From Prochlorococcus sp. AG-388-E21 (GTDB lineage Bacteria; Cyanobacteriota; Cyanobacteriia; PCC-6307; Cyanobiaceae), in the NCBI GenBank assembly GCA_003279855.1, contig QCGO01000004.1, forward strand, positions 107,908 through 171,907: a DNA stretch of 64,000 nt, read 5' to 3'. This document shows positions 35,003-43,406 of this stretch, piece after piece. How positions within the stretch are numbered: the stretch's first letter is position 1; each line of letters opens with the position of its first letter. Under the pieces are notes generated by a model. That model had not been told where the DNA came from. It did no database searches and saw only the letters and a list, made by a program, of their open reading frames with translations. The translations under genes were made by a program, and so were the position numbers.

Positions 35003-35317
35003 TTATTTGCTTGTTAGTAAGATTTCTCTGGCTTTATGCCATCTTTTCTCGAAAGACTCTTTGCTTACCTCTATCTGATTACCATACTTATCTACGCCGC
35101 TGTAGTAGACGTCTAGAACGTACTCTACAAAGGGTTCAAGGGCTTTCATGCTTTTCGATTTAAGAAGCTTTGTGAACGCTTCCATCGACCTCTCAAGCTT
35201 GTCTCTCTGAAGGTTCTTTATCCAGATTGAACCTTGGTGATGGTAGAGAAGAACCTTGACTAATTGGTCATAGCTGAGCCAAGGATGAGCTTCTTTTATT
35301 TGTTGTGTTCTGTTCAT
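35003..35317 (-). CDS. Left-end conserved protein, copy 1
   Basis: 104 residues, helical and charged: AHPWLSYDQLVKVLLYHHQGSIWI then RDKLERSMEAFTKLLKSKS. A close paralogue of 105 residues lies at 51535-51852 in the equivalent position of E3. Both are preceded by the same conserved upstream block. Not recognised; conserved placement beside the left junction suggests an element-function gene rather than cargo. Confidence 0.7.
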   Translation of the reverse strand: MNRTQQIKEAHPWLSYDQLVKVLLYHHQGSIWIKNLQRDKLERSMEAFTKLLKSKSMKALEPFVEYVLDVYYSGVDKYGNQIEVSKESFEKRWHKAREILLTSK

Positions 35318-35339
35318 TTGTTTAAGTTTTAATTGTTAG

Positions 35340-35440
35340 TTATGTCTGGGTAGTTTCGATGGGGTGGTACGGGGGTATCTCCTTGTCGCGTTTATATATA
35401 AACCCCAAGAGACTTTTCTATTATTTTTTTTTCGAAAAAA
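35340..35440 (-). repeat. Conserved upstream block, copy 1
   Basis: On the plus strand it contains GGGGTGGTACGGGGGTATCT, then CCTTG, and ends AACCCCAAGAGACTTTTC. It lies just upstream of the leftward 104-aa gene. A near-identical copy at 51868-51965 precedes the 105-aa paralogue, and a shorter version at 37557-37615 precedes the 357-aa gene. GGGGT and ACCCC at its edges can pair. Likely a shared promoter or leader structure. Confidence 0.55.
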
Positions 35441-35454
35441 ATTTTATAGGTTAA

Positions 35455-36390
35455 TTAATATCCAAATTCCCTTTCAGTCCATCTATCATAACGATTCATA
35501 TAATTCTGATGAATGTTGTTCTGTATTCTTTTTGTTTCCATATCCATTCTTAAAGTCGCATCGTAACCTGATCCGCCTCCACTTTTTTTTCTTGCTTGAT
35601 TTTTTAAACTTTGCAATTCATAGTCAGATAAGCAACCTATTTCAACTACCTTTTCCTTCTTCATAAAACCTTTTTCTACATTCCAATAAAATCTTTTGCC
35701 TTCAGAACAGGTTCTTGAAGCGGTATAAGTAATACCTTTATGGTTAAATTGACTACGTACACTAGCTCTTCGCTGCTCTCTGGTCAGACGATCTCTAGCT
35801 AATTTATCTTTTCTCTTTTGTTTTTCTAAAGCTAATTTATCTTTTACTTTTATTTTTAATTTTGATGATAAGTAATCTTGATTTACTTTTTTACAACTGT
35901 ATAAACCAATTAAACATCTCTTTGCGTTTTCTTCTTCACTCGGGAGCTGTGTTGAAAAATATTTTACACATCTCTTATAACCATTTCCATTATCATTATT
36001 ATTATCATTTTTACAAAGATCATGAACTTCAGGATTATTAGAGGAGAAAATCTTTTTTAAAAAGTTATTTTGGTTTTTAAAACTTTTTTGATAATCTGAT
36101 TTGCATTCTTTTTCCCAAAGATTTTTCATCTTTGGGTTTCTAATTGCCTTATAACTTGTTGTCTTACAAAAATTCTCTTCAGCTTCTTTCGTGTAAAAAA
36201 GATTTGATTTATTATTATCAGGGATTTGACTGCATCTCATCCTGTAAACACGTTTAAAATAGGGCTTTTCGATTGATTCATAATTCATCTCGCAAAGATT
36301 CTTCATTCTTTCTAATACACTCATATCTTCAGCATTAACAGCAGTAGGTAAAGCGATAGCAGCTAGTAGTGGGAGTAGTAAGCGTTTCAT
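35455..36390 (-). CDS. Secreted protein with shared C-terminal KGxTYTASR domain
   Basis: 311 residues. Signal peptide MKRLLLPLLAAIALPTAVNA with cleavage after NA. The mature protein has many Cys (near 33, 53, 75, 96, 126, 141), a Lys/Arg-rich helical middle (180-210), and a C-terminal segment from about 216 with HKGITYTASRTC, WNVEKGFMKKEKV and EIGC. The same C-terminal pattern occurs in the zinc-ribbon protein at 39067-39942. The signal-peptide DNA is almost identical to that of the gene at 38839-39066. Function unknown. Confidence 0.65.
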   Translation of the reverse strand: MKRLLLPLLAAIALPTAVNAEDMSVLERMKNLCEMNYESIEKPYFKRVYRMRCSQIPDNNKSNLFYTKEAEENFCKTTSYKAIRNPKMKNLWEKECKSDYQKSFKNQNNFLKKIFSSNNPEVHDLCKNDNNNDNGNGYKRCVKYFSTQLPSEEENAKRCLIGLYSCKKVNQDYLSSKLKIKVKDKLALEKQKRKDKLARDRLTREQRRASVRSQFNHKGITYTASRTCSEGKRFYWNVEKGFMKKEKVVEIGCLSDYELQSLKNQARKKSGGGSGYDATLRMDMETKRIQNNIHQNYMNRYDRWTEREFGY

Positions 36391-36393
36391 CTA

Positions 36394-37467
36394 TTACTCA
36401 TCAATCCAGTTTTCTTTAACTTGTTTTTCAAAAGGTCTTATTTTTTTCATCATTTCTTCGTCCTTGGAGTCTATCCATGCATGCCTAACAATATCTACTA
36501 TCTCATTTGGATCAATATCGTCAATAAATTCTTGCTGAGTTCTATAACAATCATTTTCTGTCTTACCAATTTTTAATCTATCTAAATTGAGAGGCATTTT
36601 TGAATCCATCCATTCAATTAGTCCATTTATGTAGGCTATTCTTCTTTTAAATGAGAGAAGTAACTCAGGTGAGAATTTTTCTACTAATTCATCATCATTT
36701 TCATCAGGAGTAACATAATCACAAATTAGCTGGATTGATAAACGAGTAGCATCTGTCATCTGTGTACCTTGCTGATTTAGGGCAACTTGTCGAGACATTA
36801 AATGAAAAAAAATTGATTTGTAAAATGCTTTTATATCTGTTGGATATTTAGGTGTTCCAAATTCTCCTTTTATTATTTCCTCCTCTAATTCTTCTTCCTC
36901 ATTTTCACAAAATTCTCCTTCGTAAGTCTCGTCATCCTCAGTTGTTAATTCACTTATTATTTGAGAAGCTTTAAGCTCTAGAGATTTTTCATCACTAATA
37001 TTTGAAAGTAAATTATCTTCTTTGTTTGTTACTAAATCTTTTTTATCATCCTCATCTATTCGATAAATACCAGGGAATTCCTCATTAAGAAGTTTTAGTA
37101 ATCTATTAAAAAGTGAATTTTTATTGTCAAAGGTACCATGAGGAACCCCAAGACCTGAAGCATATGCATAAGTACTTCCCTCAAATTCTTCTGTAGCAAT
37201 ATCATTTTCTACTTTTTTGACTATTTTTCTTAAAACACTTATTACCTCTTTATTTTCTTCTACGTATTTTCTTTCATGTTCGTATGGGATATCAGAAGTA
37301 AATGTATATCGATCCCTTATTCGATCATAATCTTCGATCATGGTTTTATATTCTTTTAAAAATATGGGTCTCATTAATGGATCAATACCAGTAAGTACTT
37401 TTGAGGCAACGTTTATTGCAATATCTAGCTTCAGCTTTGTTTCTTTTAATTCTGAATTTCCAAACAC
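36394..37467 (-). CDS. Hypothetical acidic protein
   Basis: 357 residues, GTG start, no signal peptide or membrane segment. It is rich in Glu and Asp, with an acidic run around 185-205, and mostly helical. No recognised family. It lies 3 bp upstream of the secreted 311-aa gene and is probably co-transcribed with it. An R1 repeat and a partial copy of the conserved upstream block precede it. Confidence 0.6.
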   Translation of the reverse strand: MFGNSELKETKLKLDIAINVASKVLTGIDPLMRPIFLKEYKTMIEDYDRIRDRYTFTSDIPYEHERKYVEENKEVISVLRKIVKKVENDIATEEFEGSTYAYASGLGVPHGTFDNKNSLFNRLLKLLNEEFPGIYRIDEDDKKDLVTNKEDNLLSNISDEKSLELKASQIISELTTEDDETYEGEFCENEEEELEEEIIKGEFGTPKYPTDIKAFYKSIFFHLMSRQVALNQQGTQMTDATRLSIQLICDYVTPDENDDELVEKFSPELLLSFKRRIAYINGLIEWMDSKMPLNLDRLKIGKTENDCYRTQQEFIDDIDPNEIVDIVRHAWIDSKDEEMMKKIRPFEKQVKENWIDE

Positions 37468-37487
37468 AAAGTAATAAGTAAATTACT

Positions 37488-37541
37488 GGCATGATAGTGA
37501 TTAATCAAAGTAAGAACAATGTTGTATTAAGGAGTCTGTAT
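37488..37541. repeat. Interspersed repeat R1, copy a
   Basis: Begins GGCATGATAGTGATTAATCA and continues with AAGAACAATGTTGTATTAAGG. Related copies lie at 39959-40056 and 54529-54626, always between genes. Copies b and c extend further to an ACTATTACTCCGTGCG block that this copy lacks. Confidence 0.6.
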
Positions 37542-37637
37542 CTAAAAAGTATTTACTAAGGGGTGGCAAGGGGTCAGCTCCTTGCGGCACGTATATGTAA
37601 ACCTCAAGAGAAATTTATTTTAAATTCTTAGAACGTT

Positions 37638-38612
37638 CTATTCCCAAGCTATAAATCCATTCCTTCTGTCATTCATTGCTTCGTCTTCTGGAAAAACTTC
37701 TTCAGTTTTACAAGCCCTATTCCAGCATTTTTCGAGTATTTTGATTACTTGAGAATAATTTACATCCTCTAAAAAGGATTCTTTATCTTCATACTCGTGA
37801 TAGTATGACTCGCCATCATATATAAAAGTTTCTCCAAATTTCCCTATACGCCATTTAAAGTCAATAAGACTCTCATCTTCATTAATTATCCTATCAAGCA
37901 AGAAATCTTTCAAACCTTCAATAGTTGATGTCCATTCAAAGGTCATAAAAACTACTTCTTCAATAAAATCATCAAAATCGCTGAGCATAAACATATCAGG
38001 ATCAGTATCAGAACTAATATTTTCTAGACTAAGGATAGAAGCGGGAGTTAATACTTTTCTTATATCGCCATGCCATAGTTGTGCCGCATAGGATTCCAAA
38101 ATCCTAGAAAAAACCTCTTCTGTAACAGGTCTTTTTTGTTGTTGTTCTGCTTCTTCATTTTTATCTGCATCTAAAACCATGTATGAATAAAATTTTTCAT
38201 TTAAGAAGAAAGCTTTTATTAATCCTTTCTCGAAGATTAGTTTTATTGCAAGAATACATTTTTTACAACCAACTGCAAATGCAAGGGAGATTGGGAAAAG
38301 GAGAGAAATATATTGATTAAATTCTCCTTTAAATTGCAAAACTAAATATGAAACTATAAATAAATATGCAACTGTGTATGTTGTTTTAATATATTTTCTA
38401 GGAACTTTATAACCTTTGAAATTAGTAAAATTAATAAACTTATTTATCTTTTCTTCTTCAAAGGAAAACGAAAGCCTATATATAAAAACAAAAAATAAAA
38501 ACCAAATAATTAAGATGATATAAGGCACGCTCTGATAAGAAATCATAAATGTGAACATTGCTATGCCTAAAACATCAAAGCTATTAAATGATTTAGGAAA
38601 CATATTTTTCAT
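37638..38612 (-). CDS. Hypothetical membrane protein
   Basis: 324 residues. Four hydrophobic segments lie in the first ~140 residues (about 12-27, 30-47, 78-97, 103-125), then a hydrophilic acidic domain (about 150-324) likely on one side of the membrane. Not recognised. It is 7 bp downstream of a small membrane-peptide gene on the same strand. Confidence 0.6.
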   Translation of the reverse strand: MKNMFPKSFNSFDVLGIAMFTFMISYQSVPYIILIIWFLFFVFIYRLSFSFEEEKINKFINFTNFKGYKVPRKYIKTTYTVAYLFIVSYLVLQFKGEFNQYISLLFPISLAFAVGCKKCILAIKLIFEKGLIKAFFLNEKFYSYMVLDADKNEEAEQQQKRPVTEEVFSRILESYAAQLWHGDIRKVLTPASILSLENISSDTDPDMFMLSDFDDFIEEVVFMTFEWTSTIEGLKDFLLDRIINEDESLIDFKWRIGKFGETFIYDGESYYHEYEDKESFLEDVNYSQVIKILEKCWNRACKTEEVFPEDEAMNDRRNGFIAWE

Positions 38613-38619
38613 TCTTTAA

Positions 38620-38838
38620 TTATTTTTTGTAGTATTCACAGAATCTTTTAATATCTGTACCGCCTTTAATTCCTAATCTTTCAATAGCTTCACCGTATTG
38701 CATATTATTTGAAAAATAAAGTGCACATGTATCTTTTTTGCTTTGAAAATTAAAGTTGATATCTGAGATATGTAAAAAAATTAAGAGTATTGGTATGAAT
38801 AGTAGAAAATATAAATATTTTCGTAGAAAGCGTTTCAT
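38620..38838 (-). CDS. Small membrane-anchored protein
   Basis: 72 residues: a basic start (MKRFLRKY), a hydrophobic helix (about 9-24) and a short polar domain with Cys near 38 and 67. The end, GIKGGTDIKRFCEYY, resembles the end of the lipoprotein at 50224-50466 and of the 80-aa protein at 54847-55089 (short acidic or basic helix, then CDYF/CDYV/CEYY). It may belong to a loose family of island-encoded small exported proteins. Confidence 0.5.
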   Translation of the reverse strand: MKRFLRKYLYFLLFIPILLIFLHISDINFNFQSKKDTCALYFSNNMQYGEAIERLGIKGGTDIKRFCEYYKK

Positions 38839-39066
38839 TTATTTACCTACAACACAATGAAAGCTTCTGAATCTCGGAACTTGTCTTTGTGTCGGACTGT
38901 TCTCCCACTTTCTTCCTTCCTTTTCACATACCTCTGCACTTGGCATTTCTATTTTTTCCAATGAAGCTCCACTTATAGCAAAAGTTAATATCAACCAATG
39001 ACTTTCAGCATTAACAGCAGTAGGTAAAGCGAGTGCAGCTAGTAGTGGGAGTAGGAGGCGTTTCAT
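38839..39066 (-). CDS. Small secreted protein with recycled signal peptide
   Basis: 75 residues. MKRLLLPLLAALALPTAVNA is a signal peptide differing at one residue from that of the gene at 35455-36390, and the DNA is nearly identical. The mature ~55 residues are unrelated to that protein and contain two Cys (near 47 and 71). Its stop abuts the start of the next gene. Confidence 0.6.
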   Translation of the reverse strand: MKRLLLPLLAALALPTAVNAESHWLILTFAISGASLEKIEMPSAEVCEKEGRKWENSPTQRQVPRFRSFHCVVGK

Positions 39067-39942
39067 TTAATAACCATATCCTCCACCGGGAGTAGTAAAA
39101 CCTCCTCCACCAAGAGTGCTGGGTGTGTAATTTTTTTGATATTGGAGTTGTTGCTGGTTGAATTTATTTTGGAGGATGTTCATTCTGTTGTTGTGGATTT
39201 GTTGTTTAAGCATGATGTTTGAACCACTACCTCCACCTGTAACTCTTGGAGCTCCTGCTTGTCTTAACTTGTATTCTCTCCAGTAATCTTCATTTTGGGC
39301 TTTGGTCATACATCCTAATTCTGAAACTTTAGTTTTCCTCATAAACCCGCTGGTGACTGACCACTCCATATTCTGACCAACAGGACATTTTCTGCTGGCA
39401 GTATAGGTTTTGCCTTTATATGTGGTTTGATCTAGGGGTCTATTTTGTTCTCTCTGTCTCTTTATTCGAGCTTCCTGATTCTTATTAAACATATCCCGTT
39501 GTTTAATGCATTTATCATAATCTTTTGGATTCTTTACCCATGCTCTTTTGATGCATACTTTGTGAACGCTATTAATGGCTTTTTCAGATTTTCCTCCTAA
39601 TTTAAACATCAAAGATTGGCATTTCTTGGCTTCAGGTGTGTTCTTTTCAAACTTTGTCCAGTAGCAACTATCTTTTATAAACTTCTTATTCTTAAACCTC
39701 CAAACTACTGCATCTATATTTCCATTAGCTTGGATAAGTGGTACTGAAGCAACTGCAGCTAAAGGTATAACAATAATTCCTAATCCGATGCCAATTGGTT
39801 TTATATATTTAGCAAAAGTGGGAGTTTTTTTCGATCCAGATCCTTTTTTTGCTGCAACTAATTTAGGAGCTCCACAATGAGGACAAGACGGAGCCTTATC
39901 TGAAATTTCTTTACCACACTCATAGCATTTAATTAGTGCCAT
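39067..39942 (-). CDS. Zinc-ribbon membrane protein with KGxTYTASR domain
   Basis: 291 residues from ATG 39942 (alternative ATG 39951). An N-terminal zinc ribbon (CYECGKEISDKAPSCPHCG) is followed by a membrane segment (about 45-65). The outer part has YKGKTYTASRKC, W-SVTSGFMRKTKV and ELGC, the same pattern as the secreted 311-aa protein, and a Gly/Gln/Tyr-rich tail. This suggests a cytoplasmic ribbon and an exported domain shared between two proteins. It heads the leftward set. Confidence 0.65.
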   Translation of the reverse strand: MALIKCYECGKEISDKAPSCPHCGAPKLVAAKKGSGSKKTPTFAKYIKPIGIGLGIIVIPLAAVASVPLIQANGNIDAVVWRFKNKKFIKDSCYWTKFEKNTPEAKKCQSLMFKLGGKSEKAINSVHKVCIKRAWVKNPKDYDKCIKQRDMFNKNQEARIKRQREQNRPLDQTTYKGKTYTASRKCPVGQNMEWSVTSGFMRKTKVSELGCMTKAQNEDYWREYKLRQAGAPRVTGGGSGSNIMLKQQIHNNRMNILQNKFNQQQLQYQKNYTPSTLGGGGFTTPGGGYGY

Positions 39943-39958
39943 GCTTTTCATCAATTAG

Positions 39959-40056
39959 AAGCATGATAGTGATTATTTCTAGAAAGAACAATGTTGTATT
40001 AGGGAGGATGTATTTTTGAATATTAGGAATGTAACCAACTATTACTCCGTGCGATA
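39959..40056. repeat. Interspersed repeat R1, copy b
   Basis: GCATGATAGTGATTATTTCT, AAGAACAATGTTGTATTAGG, then AGGAATGTAACCAACTATTA and CTCCGTGCG. The same series occurs at 54529-54626. It sits between the divergent zinc-ribbon gene and the rightward 132-aa gene, so it may carry promoters. Confidence 0.6.
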
Positions 40057-40151
40057 GTGGACAGGAAAATTAAACATTCCTGCCACTAGATATATAAATA
40101 CTGATAATAAATAGTTACGTATATGGACAGTTAAAATAAAGATAGAAAAAG

Positions 40152-40550
40152 TTGAATAAAAGCAGTTATTGCAAGTTATTATCTATGTGTATTGTTTTTA
40201 CTTTAAATGACATGGCTAAGCATTATTTGATTGCAGTAGAAGATAAAGATGAGAAGCTATTTAGATTGTTTTGTGAGAAGAATTCTAAATATGCAATGGT
40301 AATAGGTAAAGAAACTACCAATAATCGTTTGGGGTTGGATCATTTGGTTTATATTCTTAATTCAATTAGTAATCAGGTTGGTAAATCTATAGGAATTAAA
40401 GAATGGGATTATTTGAGAAATTACTTGAAGAAAAAGGAAAAACAGTATTGCCCAGATTCAGGGAACTATAGGGAATTTAAATACCAAAGTGATAAGCAGT
40501 TTGATGATAATTTGGCATTCCCAATGAATAAAAGAGTTTATCGAAGATGA
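40152..40550 (+). CDS. Hypothetical protein
   Basis: 132 residues from a TTG; ATG codons at 40179 and 40209 are alternatives, the latter giving MAKHYLIAVEDKDEKLFRLF. The C-terminal part is basic (LRNYLKKKEKQY). No signal or recognised domain. Confidence 0.5.
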   Translation: MNKSSYCKLLSMCIVFTLNDMAKHYLIAVEDKDEKLFRLFCEKNSKYAMVIGKETTNNRLGLDHLVYILNSISNQVGKSIGIKEWDYLRNYLKKKEKQYCPDSGNYREFKYQSDKQFDDNLAFPMNKRVYRR

Positions 40551-41149
40551 TTTAACTCTCTCTCCTCTCTAATTCCTCTCTAATTAATCCCTCATCTACT
40601 AATTACATGTATATCACTAATATCATTGATACATATAGTTAAAGTAGTTACTGGTAGTAGTTAGAAGTGATATCTTTCAGCGATATCCAGCTAACAGTAC
40701 TTTAAAGGGAGATTTCATTCTCCTTCCCTCTTATAGGGTGCCATCGTTCTAAACCCAGTTATATTGATACTTTTTAGTCTAGTTAAAGAGTTAGTGGTAG
40801 TACTTAGAAGTGATATCTTTCAGGGATATCCAGCTAAGCTTGTTGTATTAAAGAAGACTTGTTGTATTTATAGTCTTCCCTCTTATAGTGTCGGATTGAT
40901 CCTTTCTCCTTATAAGCCCGTCATTGATACTGAAAAATAGGTTTATCGTATGAAATTTATTGGATGTAGAACAGTTTTAAGAACAGTTTTAAGAACATAT
41001 CTCAGAGAAGGGATGTAGAGGTTTCGGAAGCAGTTTTTATCAATTAGTTGCAGATTAAAAAAATAGTGTTATTGTATTTTTAACGCTGAAGTATTGATCA
41101 TCGGGTAATGGATGCGTGATTATATTTTTTTACAATTTACGGATTTATC
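40551..41149. repeat. Gene-free repeat region of E1
   Basis: No coding region is seen. A 49-bp unit occurs twice, at 40646-40694 and 40789-40837, each with GATATC-TTTCAG(C/G)-GATATC. From 40911 to 40997 is a block that recurs with few changes at 58484-58570. It contains ATAAGCCCGTCATTGATACT and then GAACAGTTTTAA twice plus a final GAACA in 12-bp steps, like the arm repeats at the junctions. The region may be an internal regulatory or former junction site. Confidence 0.6.
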
Positions 41150-41677
41150 ATGTCTCACAAGAGAAACAAGTATGGGAATAAACCCCCAGAAGTATGCAAT
41201 GGAAAAGGACAATTTATTCCAATTGATCCAAAAACTAATTTTGCAGAATTTAATTTTGAAAAAGCTCATTGGAGCTGGTTCCATTTTCTAGAACATATTC
41301 AAAATATACGAACTAAATGGATCCACAAAGTTATACCTAAATTTCCAGAACTCGTAAAGTTAAGAAAGCACGATAAGGTTGAGATCAGATATAAGTACTA
41401 CTCAGGTGATTTTTCTCATCTAGTTGATACTGAAGGTATGCATAGAGAAATCTTAGCTAACTATCCTTTTAGATTTGAATTTTATAATGAACCAAATTTA
41501 AAAAAGTTGTTAAAAGAAGCTGGCTATATTGATAGAACTGTCGATGAATATCTTGAAGAATCAGACAAGTATTTTGATCAAATAGCTAAAGGTGAGGTAA
41601 AACCTTATCAAGACAAATTTCATCAATCAGGTTGGCTGAATAAAGAGACTGGCGAATTTGACATGCATTGGACTTAA
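41150..41677 (+). CDS. Hypothetical protein
   Basis: 175 residues, basic N-terminus (MSHKRNKYGNKPPEVCNGKG), aromatic-rich middle (FEKAHWSWFHFLEHIQNI) and an acidic C-terminus. Soluble. Not recognised. First of a rightward series of six genes. Confidence 0.55.
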   Translation: MSHKRNKYGNKPPEVCNGKGQFIPIDPKTNFAEFNFEKAHWSWFHFLEHIQNIRTKWIHKVIPKFPELVKLRKHDKVEIRYKYYSGDFSHLVDTEGMHREILANYPFRFEFYNEPNLKKLLKEAGYIDRTVDEYLEESDKYFDQIAKGEVKPYQDKFHQSGWLNKETGEFDMHWT

Positions 41678-41732
41678 ACAAAAACAATATATTTTTTATC
41701 AATAAATCAGAAATTTAATCAATTTAAAGTAA

Positions 41733-42308
41733 ATGACAATTAAATTATTTTCGCCTTGTCCTGATGACGATGGCAGAACTCCAATTAGTAATAAGAAATT
41801 TGTTGCTCCTAAGAAGAAGTTCGCACCAATTGATATATCTAATATGGATTTTGAATTGGAAAAAGCAAAGCTAGATGTACTAGATGAAACAGGTAAATTA
41901 AATCTCGTGAGTAAATCATCTTTGACACTTTGCCAGAAGATGGATCAAGTGATTAATAATCAGGAGATAATAATTGAAGCTCTTGTTAATACTGTTAACT
42001 ACACCATGATTAATGACTCATTTAATCTAATAATGATTGGGGTTTCTAGTGATTGGGATGAAAGACAAAAGAAACATAAAAGAAAGGGTTGGATAACTAT
42101 TGATGCTAAACCAGGTTCTTTAAAAAATGAAGGTATAGTCAAGGATGTTATTAAACATGTTGGAATAAAACCTATTCCAGCAAGTACAGAAATATTTCAA
42201 ATTACTCCTGAATTAGTAGATCTATTAATCAGACTTCAATGGGTAGGAGTAAAAGAAAACAAAATTCGTATTCTTACTAAAGACCATCAAATAAGTCTTG
42301 ATTATTAA
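41733..42308 (+). CDS. Hypothetical protein
   Basis: 191 residues, soluble, with an acidic N-terminal motif SPCPDDDGRTP and a mixed alpha/beta C-terminal half (FNLIMIGVSSDWDERQKKHKRKGWITID). No family recognised. 55 bp after the 175-aa gene. Confidence 0.55.
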   Translation: MTIKLFSPCPDDDGRTPISNKKFVAPKKKFAPIDISNMDFELEKAKLDVLDETGKLNLVSKSSLTLCQKMDQVINNQEIIIEALVNTVNYTMINDSFNLIMIGVSSDWDERQKKHKRKGWITIDAKPGSLKNEGIVKDVIKHVGIKPIPASTEIFQITPELVDLLIRLQWVGVKENKIRILTKDHQISLDY

Positions 42309-42313
42309 TCATC

Positions 42314-42493
42314 ATGAGTGATGAATTAATAGATCTTATGGAAGTGATGCTGGCAATTCACGAAGAGTACGATTCAGAAATTAATTCCTTTCGCAAACGC
42401 TATGACTTCGAGATCATTTACTGGATGAATCTAAAGAAATTGAAAGCATTGCTCGATAGAGAATTTGAAACAGTAAGACCATTCAACAATTAA
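42314..42493 (+). CDS. Small hypothetical protein
   Basis: 59 residues from ATG 42314, 5 bp after the previous stop. Predicted mostly helical and amphipathic (LIDLMEVMLAIHEEYDSEIN, YWMNLKKLKALLDREFE). Part of the closely packed rightward series. Confidence 0.5.
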   Translation: MSDELIDLMEVMLAIHEEYDSEINSFRKRYDFEIIYWMNLKKLKALLDREFETVRPFNN

Positions 42494-42506
42494 AACAATT
42501 ACTAAA

Positions 42507-42749
42507 ATGCAAAATTTACCTACCGAAGATCGTCCATCCACAAAAGTTCTGGAGGATCTTATTCAAGTTAGAAAGCGACTTGTAGCAATTGAGGGTTCTG
42601 ACGAACCCTTCATTAAAAAGTTAAAACCACTTCTTAAAAAAGATTTTTTCCTTAGTCATGCATTAATTAAATTTTTAAATTACGAGAATGATTATGGAAT
42701 CAAATTTCCAGATGAGGATGAGTTAGAAGAAGAGGAGTTATTCTTTTGA
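42507..42749 (+). CDS. Small hypothetical acidic protein
   Basis: 80 residues, helical, with an acidic tail (DEDELEEEELFF). The ATG is 13 bp after the previous stop. The next gene starts within its stop codon. Not recognised. Confidence 0.5.
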   Translation: MQNLPTEDRPSTKVLEDLIQVRKRLVAIEGSDEPFIKKLKPLLKKDFFLSHALIKFLNYENDYGIKFPDEDELEEEELFF

Positions 42750-42919
42750 ATAAACCATCAACCTTTCTTTTAAGAATGATTGTGTCTATTAGAAATAGAT
42801 TGGACGAAATCTCAAAAGGAAAAACAATTTCCTACGAAGAATTTCAAAGATTAGAGCTTTTAGACCGACTATTCACAAGCAGTCTTTTTTATCTTCTGAT
42901 TGATGAGGTAGTTGAATGA
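42746..42919 (+). CDS. Small hypothetical protein, translationally coupled
   Basis: 57 residues starting at TTG 42746, overlapping the previous stop (TTGA) and ending in an ATGA overlap with the next gene. It reads RMIVSIRNRLDEISKGKTISYEEFQRLELLDRLF. Double coupling supports real translation. Function unknown. Confidence 0.5.
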   Translation: MNKPSTFLLRMIVSIRNRLDEISKGKTISYEEFQRLELLDRLFTSSLFYLLIDEVVE

Positions 42920-43401
42920 AAAAATTTATTATTGCTCTAGTACTATTATTTGCGCCTGCTTCTTATTCAGCGGAAAAACCTGATATGGAAAAGCTTGGTA
43001 AAGCGATGAAATTAAACTGTAAGACTTTTGGTAATGACAGTTGTACTTCTCGCTTTATTGCCATGAGCGCTTGTACTTTTGCATATGGAATTGCCAAAAG
43101 CGATAAGACTGTCAAAGAAAGTCTTGATATTGCTGACGACCTTTTTGTTCTTCTTATGAGAGGTAATGGATTAAATCCTAACGATATGTTTGACGATAAA
43201 AATCTCGTAAAAGAATCGATTAGATCAGAAACAGTTGAGCGAGTTGATAAGTGCAAGGAATGGACAAAAGAAGCAATTCCGAAAATTGTTCTTGAAAGAA
43301 CTGGTAAGGAAGCAACTTCAGAATTTGTCAATAGTGCAACAAAGACCTTTGGTATTTGGTGGCTTGGCACCCTTGAGCAGATTAAAAAGCTAGGTAATTA
43401 A
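42916..43401 (+). CDS. Secreted hypothetical protein
   Basis: 161 residues with a signal peptide (MKKFIIALVLLFAPASYSA, cleavage before EKPD). The mature part has four Cys (near 34, 42, 52 and 114), suggesting disulfides in the periplasm. Last gene of the rightward series; convergent with the putative nuclease gene. Confidence 0.6.
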   Translation: MKKFIIALVLLFAPASYSAEKPDMEKLGKAMKLNCKTFGNDSCTSRFIAMSACTFAYGIAKSDKTVKESLDIADDLFVLLMRGNGLNPNDMFDDKNLVKESIRSETVERVDKCKEWTKEAIPKIVLERTGKEATSEFVNSATKTFGIWWLGTLEQIKKLGN

Positions 43402-43406
43402 ATCTT

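Noticed and set aside
40551..41149. CRISPR-like array from the repeated 49-bp units
   Set aside because: Only two copies, irregular spacing, no further repeats and no cas genes.
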